60,306 bases of DNA from NCBI GenBank assembly GCA_016194865.1, contig JACQAT010000022.1:1-60306 (forward strand), read 5' to 3'. This DNA comes from Chloroflexota bacterium (lineage in GTDB: Bacteria > Chloroflexota > Limnocylindria > P2-11E). Under the pieces are notes generated by a model that made no database searches, was not told where the DNA came from, and saw only the letters and a list, made by a program, of their open reading frames with translations. Position numbers and translations under genes: made by a program. How positions within the stretch are numbered: position 1 is the first letter of the stretch; each line of letters begins with the position of its first letter. Positions 42,268-48,403 of the stretch are shown here, one piece after another.

Positions 42268-42559
42268 GCTCGTCGTCCCCTTCGCCCCAGCCCTCGTCGG
42301 ATTGAAGGTCGTCGGCAAAGGGCTCGGGGTCGAAGCCGAGGTCCTCGATGACCGCGACGAGGCTGTTGCGCTGCTCGGGTGGGGTGGTGCGGATCCACCC
42401 GCGCACCACGTCGTCGCTCTCGACCTCTTCCGCGCCGCGTTCCGACGCGAGCTGTTCTCCCTCGTCGTGTGCCGAGGCCCGTGCGAGATCGCGCATGACC
42501 TCGGGCACCATCGCGCAGAACGCGTCGAGCGTCTGCTCGGCCTCGCCGGACCAGTTCAA
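42260..42559 (-). CDS. Small acidic protein resembling the PCP_red domain
   Basis: A 99-aa protein. WSGEAEQTLDAFCAMVPEVMRDLARASAHDEGEQLA followed later by VVRGWIRTTPPEQR resembles the about 45-residue domain found at the C-terminus of light-independent protochlorophyllide reductase subunit B and in small stand-alone proteins (pattern W-x-EAE-x2-L-x3-P-x2-R-x3-R). The C-terminal 30 residues are acidic. Starts with TTG in a TTGA overlap with the acyl-CoA dehydrogenase. No chlorophyll genes are visible, so the role is unknown. Confidence 0.55.
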   Translation of the reverse strand: MNWSGEAEQTLDAFCAMVPEVMRDLARASAHDEGEQLASERGAEEVESDDVVRGWIRTTPPEQRNSLVAVIEDLGFDPEPFADDLQSDEGWGEGDDELS

Positions 42560-43710
42560 GACATCGCGTCCACGCCGGTCGTGAATCGGCCGATGATCAG
42601 CTTCTGGATCTGCGTCGTTCCTTCATACAGACGGTTCACCCGCGCGTCGCGCCAGTAGCGTTCGACGGGGAATTCGTCCGAGAAGCCGTAGCCACCGTGG
42701 ATCTGGATCGCGTTGTCGGCGGCGCGCTGCGCGGCCTCGCTCGCGTACAGCTTCGCGAGGCTCGTCTCGCGCGTGCTCGGGCGTCCCTTGTTCTTGAGGT
42801 CGCCGGCGCGCCACACGAGGAGCCGCGCCGCCTCGGTCTCTACGACCATGTCCGCGATCATCTCCTGCACGAGCTGATGTCCCGCGATCGGTTTGCCGAA
42901 CGACTGGCGCTGCGTCGAGTACGTCACGGCCGCGTCGATGCAGGCCTGTGCCACACCGACCGCTCCCGCGGCGACCGAGTAACGGCCCGAATCGAGCGCG
43001 CTCATGGCGATCTTGAAGCCCTCGCCGACCTCGCCCAGGACCGCGTCGGCGGGCACGCGGACGTCGTCGAGGATGAGCTCGCTCGAGTCCGACGAGCGCA
43101 GGCCGAGCTTCCCGTGCAGCCCCTGGCTGCCGTAGGGGCTCTCCTCGCGGTCGATGAGGAAGGCGGTGATCCCGCGATGCCCCTTGGCCGGGTCCGCCTG
43201 CGCGAAGACCAGCGCCATCCCGCTGACGCTGCCGTTCGAGATCCACATCTTGCGGCCGCGGAGGATCCAATCCCTGCCGTCGCGCTTCGCGCTCGTTCTG
43301 ATCTTCGTCGCATCCGACCCCGCCTCGGGCTCCGTGAGGCCGAAGCAGCCGAGGGTCTCGCCCGAACACAGCTTCGGCAGGTAGCGCCTCTTCTGGGCCT
43401 CGGTCCCGAACTTGAGGATCGTGAGCTCGACGAGCGAGATCTGGACCGACAGCGTCGTGCGGACCGACGAATCCGCACGGCCGATCTCTTCGGTCACCAG
43501 CGCGTGACCGATGAAGTCGAGCCCGATGCCGCCGTACTCCTCGGGTACCGGTCCGCCGAGCAGACCGAGCGGCGCCATCTTCTTGAGGACATCCGCGGGG
43601 AAGGTCTCGTTCCTGTCGCGCTCGCGCGCGCCGGGTGCGATCTCGCGATCCGCGAAGTCGCGCGCGAGCTTGCGGACCTGTTCCTGGTCGCTGGTGAGGT
43701 CGAAATCCAT
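42556..43710 (-). CDS. Acyl-CoA dehydrogenase (second copy)
   Basis: A 384-aa flavoenzyme with DFDLTSDQEQVRKLARDFAD at the start, GCFGLTEPEAGSDATKIRT, MWISNGSVSGMALVFAQ, YSTQRQSFGKPIAGHQLVQE, HGGYGFSDEFPVERYWRDAR and catalytic RLYEGTTQIQKLIIGR. It resembles short-chain acyl-CoA dehydrogenases (butyryl-CoA type), but specificity is not certain. It is followed by the PCP_red-like gene in the same operon. Confidence 0.92.
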   Translation of the reverse strand: MDFDLTSDQEQVRKLARDFADREIAPGARERDRNETFPADVLKKMAPLGLLGGPVPEEYGGIGLDFIGHALVTEEIGRADSSVRTTLSVQISLVELTILKFGTEAQKRRYLPKLCSGETLGCFGLTEPEAGSDATKIRTSAKRDGRDWILRGRKMWISNGSVSGMALVFAQADPAKGHRGITAFLIDREESPYGSQGLHGKLGLRSSDSSELILDDVRVPADAVLGEVGEGFKIAMSALDSGRYSVAAGAVGVAQACIDAAVTYSTQRQSFGKPIAGHQLVQEMIADMVVETEAARLLVWRAGDLKNKGRPSTRETSLAKLYASEAAQRAADNAIQIHGGYGFSDEFPVERYWRDARVNRLYEGTTQIQKLIIGRFTTGVDAMS

Positions 43711-43722
43711 ATCGCTCGGAGT

Positions 43723-44157
43723 CTACGGATTCGCGCGGTACGGTCTGAGGATGCGCATGTAGCGCTGCTGCCCCTCGATGACCTCGAAGCCGTAACGCGC
43801 GTAGAGGCCGTGCGCGTCACGCGTCGCGAGCAGGAAACTGCGCAGAGCCTGGAGATCGGGGTGCGCCATGACCGCGTCCATCATCAGCTTCGAGACGCCG
43901 TTCCCCCGGTGCTCCGCGATCACGAACACGTCGCACAGCCACGCGAACGTCGCGCGATCCGTGACCACACGCAGGAACCCGACCTGCGCGCCGTCGCGGT
44001 ACGCGCCGAAGCACAGCGAGTTCGCGATCGCGCGACGCACGACGTCCTCGGACACACCGGCCGCCCAGTACGACTCGTCGCGCAGCCAGCGCGCGATCAA
44101 TGGAACATCGAGGTGGTCCGGTCTGTCACTTACGACATATCCGCCGGCATCCGACAT
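43723..44157 (-). CDS. GNAT-family N-acetyltransferase
   Basis: A 144-aa acetyltransferase with FAWLCDVFVIAEHRGNGVSKLMMDAV (acetyl-CoA-binding RGNG loop, about residues 84-87) and RDAHGLYARYGFEVIEG. The layout resembles small GNATs of the phosphinothricin/YjgM type. It shares a 19-bp promoter region with the divergent EamA transporter; both would be leaderless. Confidence 0.82.
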   Translation of the reverse strand: MSDAGGYVVSDRPDHLDVPLIARWLRDESYWAAGVSEDVVRRAIANSLCFGAYRDGAQVGFLRVVTDRATFAWLCDVFVIAEHRGNGVSKLMMDAVMAHPDLQALRSFLLATRDAHGLYARYGFEVIEGQQRYMRILRPYRANP

Positions 44158-44163
44158 CGCACA

Positions 44164-44170
44164 TATTGTC
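44164..44170. promoter_or_regulatory. Overlapping divergent -10 elements (TATTGT / GACAAT)
   Basis: The plus strand reads TATTGT at 44164-44169, 7 nt before the EamA ATG (44177). The minus strand reads GACAAT at 44170-44165, 7 nt before the GNAT ATG (44157). The two hexamers overlap by five base pairs and the gaps are equal, so one near-symmetric element appears to serve both genes. Confidence 0.5.
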
Positions 44171-44176
44171 TGTGAG

Positions 44177-45076
44177 ATGGTCTGGATCGCGCTCGCGACC
44201 GTGTACGTGGTGTGGGGCTCGACCTACCTCGCGATCGCGTTCCAGGTGCGCTCGCTCCCGCCGCTGACGAGCGCCGGTGTCCGCTTCCTGGTCGCGGGCG
44301 CGATCGTCGTCGCCTGGCTCGTGGTGCGCGGGCGTCCGGACGCGCTGCGCGTGACACGCCGCGAGCTTCTCGGCGCGGCGGGGATCGGCTGCCTGCTGCT
44401 CGTTGGCGGCAACGCGCTCGTCGTGCTCGCGGAGCGCAGCGTCCCCAGCGGCCTCGCGGCGCTCATTGTCGCCTCGGTCCCTCTCTGGGTCGTGCTGTGG
44501 CGACGTGTCGCGGGCGAGCGCATACCGCGCCTGAGCGCCACCGGCGTCGCGGTCGGATTCAGCGGCGTGCTCCTGCTTGTGGTCCCGCGCGGCATCGCGG
44601 GCGGGACCGATCCGCTGGGGATCGTGTTCGCGGTGGCCGCGCCGTTCTGTTGGTCCGCCGGCTCGTTCCTCTCACGGCGCGTGTCGCTGCCGCGCGACCC
44701 GCTGGCGTCGACCGGTGTGCAAATGCTGTTCGCCGGCGTGCTGGCGGTGTGCATCGGCCTCGTGACCGATGGCCCGATCGTGCCGTCGTCCTTCACCGCG
44801 GAGTCGCTGCTGGCCCTTGGCTACCTGATCGTGTTCGGCTCGGTCGTCGCCTTCACGGCCTACACATGGCTGCTGCAGCACGCGCCGGTGTCACAGGTCG
44901 CGACCTACGCCTACGTGAATCCGGTCATCGCGCTGTTCCTCGGGGCGCTCGTGCTCGGCGAGCCGATCACGCCGCTCATCCTCGCCGGCGCCGCCATCAT
45001 CGTCGTCGCCGTCGCCATCGTCGTGACCCAGGAGGGTCGCGCCAGGACGGCGCGAAACGCGGAGGAGCGCGCCTAG
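44177..45076 (+). CDS. EamA-family (drug/metabolite) transporter
   Basis: A 299-aa inner-membrane exporter with ten hydrophobic segments arranged as two EamA repeats. The first is WIALATVYVVWGSTYLAIAF with PPLTSAGVRFLVAGA; the second is FGSVVAFTAYTWLLQHAPVS with ATYAYVNPVIALFLGALVLGE. Close relatives include YedA/RhaT-like exporters of amino acids and metabolites. Substrate unknown; amino acid efflux would fit the neighbouring branched-chain cluster but is not shown. Confidence 0.87.
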   Translation: MVWIALATVYVVWGSTYLAIAFQVRSLPPLTSAGVRFLVAGAIVVAWLVVRGRPDALRVTRRELLGAAGIGCLLLVGGNALVVLAERSVPSGLAALIVASVPLWVVLWRRVAGERIPRLSATGVAVGFSGVLLLVVPRGIAGGTDPLGIVFAVAAPFCWSAGSFLSRRVSLPRDPLASTGVQMLFAGVLAVCIGLVTDGPIVPSSFTAESLLALGYLIVFGSVVAFTAYTWLLQHAPVSQVATYAYVNPVIALFLGALVLGEPITPLILAGAAIIVVAVAIVVTQEGRARTARNAEERA

Positions 45077-45088
45077 AAGGAATTCGCC

Positions 45089-46267
45089 TTAGAGGCGCTC
45101 GAAGATCGCGGCGACCCCCTGGCCGCCGCCGATGCACAGGGACGCCAGGCCGTAGCGCTTGTTCCTCTTGCGCAGCTCCGTGATGAGGGTGAGCGCCAGC
45201 CGCGCGCCGGAAGCGCCCAGCGGATGGCCGAGCGCGATCGCCCCGCCGTTGACGTTCGTGCGCTCGCGGTCGAGACCGAGCTCCTTCTCGACCGCGAGGT
45301 ACTGCGTCGCGAAGGCCTCGTTGATCTCGACGAGATCCAGCTCCTCGACCTTCAGGCCCGCGCGACCCAATGCCTGGCGGCTCGCGGGCGCTGGCCCGAT
45401 GCCCATGATGTCAGGGTCCACACCGCAGACACCGCCCGACACGATGCGCGCGAGCGGCGTGAGTCCGGCCTTCGCGGCGGCATCGGCCGAGGCGACGATC
45501 ACCGCGGCCGCGCCGTCGTTGATGCCGCTCGCGTTCCCCGCGGTGACGGTGCCGTCCTTCTCGAAGCGCGCGACCAGCTTCGCGAGCGCCTCGCGCGTCG
45601 TGTCCGGCCGGATGTGCTCGTCCTTGTCGACGACCACGTCGCCCCTTCGCGTCTTCACCGTGACGGGCACGATCTCGTCCGAGAAGCGGCAGTCCGCGCG
45701 CGCCTTCGCGGCGAGCATGTGGCTGCGGTACGCGAATTCGTCCGCCTCGTCGCGCGTGACGCCGTACTTGCGCGCCAGGTTCTCCGCGGTGTTCGCCATG
45801 CCGAGGCCGTTGTACGAATCCACGAGCGCGACCCACAGGTAGTCCTCGAGCTTCTGCTCGCCGAGGGAAAGTCCCCAGCGCGCGCCGCGGATCTGGTGCG
45901 GGGCCATGCTCATCGCCTCGGCGCCGCCCGCGAGCACGAAGTCCGCCTGCCCGAGCTGGACCTCCTGCATGCCGAGCAGGATGGCCGTCAGGCCCGAGCC
46001 GCACAGCCGGTTCACGGTGAGGGCGGGGACCTCCTTGGGCACACCCGACTTCAGCCCGACGTGACGCGCGTGATAGACGGCGTCGCCGGAGGTCTGGAGC
46101 ACGTTGCCGAAGATGACGTGGTCGATCTCGGCGGCCGGCACGCCCGAGCGCTCGAGCGCGCCCTTCGCCGCGACGACGCCGAGGTCGGTCGCGGAGAGAT
46201 CGCGCAGCGCGCCGCCGTAGGTGCCGAACGCGGTTCGCGCGCCGCCGAGGATGACGACGTCCTTCAT
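45089..46267 (-). CDS. Acetyl-CoA acetyltransferase (thiolase)
   Basis: A 392-aa thiolase. The acylated Cys is in TVNRLCGSGLTAILLG (about residue 88), the His in NVNGGAIALGHPLGASGAR (about 346) and the second Cys in SLCIGGGQG (about 377). It catalyses acetoacetyl-CoA formation or cleavage of beta-ketoacyl-CoA. The frame stays open upstream over leuB, but ATG 46267 starts MKDVVILGGARTAFG and a GACAAT hexamer ends 6 nt before it, suggesting its own leaderless promoter although leuB lies 23 nt upstream on the same strand. Confidence 0.92.
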   Translation of the reverse strand: MKDVVILGGARTAFGTYGGALRDLSATDLGVVAAKGALERSGVPAAEIDHVIFGNVLQTSGDAVYHARHVGLKSGVPKEVPALTVNRLCGSGLTAILLGMQEVQLGQADFVLAGGAEAMSMAPHQIRGARWGLSLGEQKLEDYLWVALVDSYNGLGMANTAENLARKYGVTRDEADEFAYRSHMLAAKARADCRFSDEIVPVTVKTRRGDVVVDKDEHIRPDTTREALAKLVARFEKDGTVTAGNASGINDGAAAVIVASADAAAKAGLTPLARIVSGGVCGVDPDIMGIGPAPASRQALGRAGLKVEELDLVEINEAFATQYLAVEKELGLDRERTNVNGGAIALGHPLGASGARLALTLITELRKRNKRYGLASLCIGGGQGVAAIFERL

Positions 46268-46290
46268 GTCTCCATTGTCCCACGCGGGTC

Positions 46291-47358
46291 TTAGGCCCAG
46301 CGGCCTCGCGACACCGCTTCGGCGACGCCCTTCGCGACATCGAGCGTGCGCCCGCTGCCGGCGTCGGCGCCCTTGATGTATCCACCGCGGAATCCCTCGC
46401 GCAGCGCCTTCTCGATCGCGGTGTACGACTCGCGCTCGCCGAGGTGATCGAGCATCAGACCGACCGCGCCCATCGTGCCGACCGGGCTCGCGACGCCCTG
46501 ACCCGTGTACTTCGGGGCCGACCCGTGGATCGGCTCGAATACCGAGACCTTGCCGGGATGGATGTTCCCTGACGCGCCGGTACCGAGACCTCCGACGAGC
46601 GCGGCGCCGAGGTCCGTGAGGATGTCGCCGAAGAGGTTCGTGGTGAGCACGACGTCGAAGCGCTCGGGGTGCTGGACGAACCACATCGACGCGGCATCGA
46701 CATACATGGCGTCGCGCTCGACGTCGGGGTACCCGGCGCCGATCTCGTCCAAGATGGTGCGCCAGAGGCCCTGCACCGGGATGGCGTTCGCCTTGTCCAC
46801 GAGCGTCAGCTTCTTGCGCGGCCGGGCGCGTGCCCGTTCGAACGCGTAACGCGTGACGCGCTCGATGCCCGGTCGCGTGAACGACATCTCGACGCGCGCG
46901 ACCTCGTCCTTCCCGGTGCCCGTGATCGCGCCCGCGTTCACGTAGACGTCCTCGGTGTTCTCGCGCACGACGAGGATGTCGATGTCCTCCGCCCTCTTGC
47001 CCTTGAGAGGGCAGAGCCGCTCGTCGTAGAGGACCAGCGGGCGGAGGTTCACGTAGAGGTCGAGGCCGATGCGGAGCCCGATGATGATGTCGCGCTCCAT
47101 CATCCCGCGCGGCGCGTCGGGATGGCCGATGGCGCCGAGGAGCACGGCGTCGAACCGGCGAAGGCCCTCGATCATCTGGCGCGTGACGCGCTCCTGGTGC
47201 TCGATGTAACGGGCGCTGCTCCAGTTGACGACTTCCCGGGTGGTGCGGAAGCCGAATCGCGCCTCGGCGGCGTCGAGCACGAGCAGCGCGGCCTCGGTCA
47301 CCTCGGGACCGATGCCGTCGCCGCCGATGACCCCCAGCCGGTACTTCCGCTCTGCGAT
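46291..47358 (-). CDS. leuB: 3-isopropylmalate dehydrogenase-like enzyme (isocitrate/isopropylmalate dehydrogenase family)
   Basis: About 355 aa. An NAD-dependent beta-decarboxylating dehydrogenase with VIGGDGIGPEV at the N-terminus, VVRENTEDVYV, TLVDKANAIPVQGLW, the catalytic/metal Asp region and GSAPKYTGQGVASPVGTM. The RENTED motif is more isocitrate-like, but the neighbouring leuA, leuC and leuD favour LeuB. The first canonical codon (GTG 47301) would remove the nucleotide-binding GDGIGPE loop, and a TAG lies in frame just upstream (47370-47368). Only ATC 47358 (giving MAERKYRLG...) or CTG 47337 can start the full protein. ATC 47358 falls exactly at the predicted transcription start. Confidence 0.82.
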   Translation of the reverse strand: MAERKYRLGVIGGDGIGPEVTEAALLVLDAAEARFGFRTTREVVNWSSARYIEHQERVTRQMIEGLRRFDAVLLGAIGHPDAPRGMMERDIIIGLRIGLDLYVNLRPLVLYDERLCPLKGKRAEDIDILVVRENTEDVYVNAGAITGTGKDEVARVEMSFTRPGIERVTRYAFERARARPRKKLTLVDKANAIPVQGLWRTILDEIGAGYPDVERDAMYVDAASMWFVQHPERFDVVLTTNLFGDILTDLGAALVGGLGTGASGNIHPGKVSVFEPIHGSAPKYTGQGVASPVGTMGAVGLMLDHLGERESYTAIEKALREGFRGGYIKGADAGSGRTLDVAKGVAEAVSRGRWA

Positions 47359-47364
47359 GGGTCG

Positions 47365-47374
47365 ATGCTACTGT
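47365..47374. promoter_or_regulatory. Back-to-back -10 elements for leuB and the regulator leader
   Basis: TAGCAT on the minus strand (47370-47365) ends 6 nt before the leuB ATC. TACTGT on the plus strand (47369-47374) ends 9 nt before the leader peptide ATG at 47384. The hexamers overlap by two bases, linking leuB expression to that of the PucR-like regulator unit. Confidence 0.5.
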
Positions 47375-47383
47375 TACAGGGTC

Positions 47384-47464
47384 ATGCGCGGACTCATCCG
47401 CCTCGCAACGATCTCGAACCTCCCGATGTGTGCCGGGGGGCATTCGTCGCTGGGAGGCGCGTAG
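47384..47464 (+). CDS. Leader peptide (26 aa) of the PucR-like regulator gene
   Basis: ATG 47384 to TAG 47462-47464. The N-terminal part MRGLIRLATISNLPMC alternates Leu and Ile codons (CTC ATC ... CTC ... ATC ... CTC), and the C-terminus is SSLGGA. The last codons contain TGGGAGGC (47451-47458), which is exactly complementary to the 5' arm of the terminator downstream. A ribosome finishing the peptide would cover this segment; one stalled at the Leu/Ile codons would leave it free to form an antiterminator. Confidence 0.6.
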   Translation: MRGLIRLATISNLPMCAGGHSSLGGA

Positions 47465-47492
47465 CGCACAGGTCACATGGCACAGCGGTCGC

Positions 47493-47518
47493 AGAGCCTC
47501 CCACAACAGGGAGGCTCT
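47493..47518 (+). terminator. Attenuator terminator before the PucR-like gene
   Basis: AGAGCCTCCC (47493-47502) pairs over 10 bp with GGGAGGCTCT (47509-47518) around a 6-nt loop, followed by TCTGGTTTC. The 5' arm GCCTCCCA (47496-47503) alternatively pairs with TGGGAGGC at the end of the leader ORF. Confidence 0.6.
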
Positions 47519-47542
47519 TCTGGTTTCTAGAGGAGGAACACG

Positions 47543-48190
47543 GTGGATAGCGCAAGCGTCGTCGCAGTGGCACTCGGATCCAGCGCGGCATCGCTCGGAT
47601 CGCTCCGAGCGGCGGCGACGCGAGCGCTCCCGAACGGCTCCCGCCTGACCCGCAGTCGCGCGGGTGTCGTGGTCGCGCTCGTCCCCGCGATCGAGGGCGA
47701 CATGCGCGAGATCGCGGAGTCCGCGCGTCAGCGCGTGGCCGACGCGCTCGGCGATCCGGAGACCGCCGCGGGCGCGGGCGGCCCGCGCGACACCGCCGTC
47801 GGCGCGCACGTCGCGATGCTGCAGGCGGAGCACGCGCTCGTCGTCGGTCGCGCCATGCGCGGCAGCGGTCGCACCACCGCGTTCCAGGACCTCGGCGCGT
47901 TCTGCTTCGTGCTCGGGCAGCCCACACGCGACATCCGCGACTTCAGCGAGCGCGTCCTCGGCCCGCTCACCGAGGACGACGATCTCGTGCGGACGCTCGA
48001 GGTCTACCTCCAGGCGCACGGCAGCCTGAACGAGGTCGCGCGCAAGCTTTCCCTGCACCGGAACACCGTCCGGCTGCGCCTGCGGCGCATCGCCAAGCTC
48101 ACCGGTGCCGACCTGGCCGACGCGGATCAGCGCCTGGCCCTGCACCTGGCGCTGCTGGGCCGCCAGGCGCTGGAGCAGCTGGCCTCGTAA
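47543..48190 (+). CDS. PucR/CdaR-type helix-turn-helix regulator
   Basis: A 215-aa protein. The C-terminal about 55 residues are a PucR_HTH_30-type domain (YLQAHGSLNEVARKLSLHRNTVRLRLRRI, then LADADQRLALHLALL). The region before it (VGAHVAMLQAEHALVVGRAM; FQDLGAFCFVLG) resembles the GGDEF-like middle domain of CdaR/PucR proteins; the usual N-terminal sensor domain is absent. GTG 47543 has AGGAGG 6 nt upstream. It is placed between leuB and ilvB and has its own attenuator, suggesting a regulator of branched-chain amino acid synthesis whose level follows the amino acid supply. This role is inference. Confidence 0.7.
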   Translation: MDSASVVAVALGSSAASLGSLRAAATRALPNGSRLTRSRAGVVVALVPAIEGDMREIAESARQRVADALGDPETAAGAGGPRDTAVGAHVAMLQAEHALVVGRAMRGSGRTTAFQDLGAFCFVLGQPTRDIRDFSERVLGPLTEDDDLVRTLEVYLQAHGSLNEVARKLSLHRNTVRLRLRRIAKLTGADLADADQRLALHLALLGRQALEQLAS

Positions 48191-48208
48191 TAGCGCTCAG
48201 AACGGGGG

Positions 48209-48238
48209 TTGACGCCAAAGGCTCCGGATGAGTATGGT
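48209..48238 (+). promoter_or_regulatory. Promoter of the ilvB leader (TTGACG-N18-TATGGT)
   Basis: TTGACG at 48209-48214 and TATGGT at 48233-48238 are separated by 18 bp. The predicted start of transcription is about 48245, only 2 nt before the leader peptide ATG at 48247. Confidence 0.65.
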
Positions 48239-48246
48239 CTGACCAG

Positions 48247-48321
48247 ATGAACGGCCGGGGCCTCCTTCCGCTTCTTATCGTCGTCCTCCTTGAGGGGACG
48301 GGAAGGCGCCTGGGAGGGTAG
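48247..48321 (+). CDS. ilv leader peptide (24 aa) with Leu/Ile/Val control codons
   Basis: ATG 48247 to TAG 48319-48321. The centre of the peptide reads LLPLLIVVLL: six Leu, one Ile and two Val in ten codons, the signature of ilv-type leader peptides known from other bacteria. The C-terminus is RRLGG. Its last codons contain TGGGAGG (48311-48317), complementary over 7 bp to the 5' arm of the terminator (48358-48364). It would report charging of all three branched-chain tRNAs by ribosome stalling. Confidence 0.85.
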   Translation: MNGRGLLPLLIVVLLEGTGRRLGG

Positions 48322-48353
48322 CGGCCACACACACGCGACGCGGAACCAGCGAA

Positions 48354-48377
48354 AGAGCCTCCCAACCGGGAGGCTTT
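48354..48377 (+). terminator. Attenuator terminator before ilvB
   Basis: AGCCTCCC (48356-48363) pairs with GGGAGGCT (48368-48375) around the loop AACC, extendable by two further pairs, and is followed by TTTCG. The alternative pairing of the 5' arm with 48311-48317 would prevent it. A 12-base sequence ACACGCGACGCG (48331-48342) between leader and terminator recurs at the identical offset in the aminotransferase leader. Confidence 0.7.
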
Positions 48378-48403
48378 CGTAGTTCATAGGGGAGAACGCA
48401 GAC

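Noticed and set aside
45089-48145. A 1018-codon minus-strand open frame
   Set aside because: Only its last 392 codons are a gene (thiolase, start 46267 with its own -10 element). The rest runs through leuB and opposite the PucR-like gene in the wrong frame with Arg/Ala/Gly-rich nonsense, as expected at this GC content.
48247-48403. T-box riboswitch upstream of ilvB (and similarly at 47384 and 54485)
   Set aside because: No Stem I specifier loop and no conserved UGGN antiterminator bulge; leaders are too short, and each contains a translated ORF with control codons that explains the terminator better.
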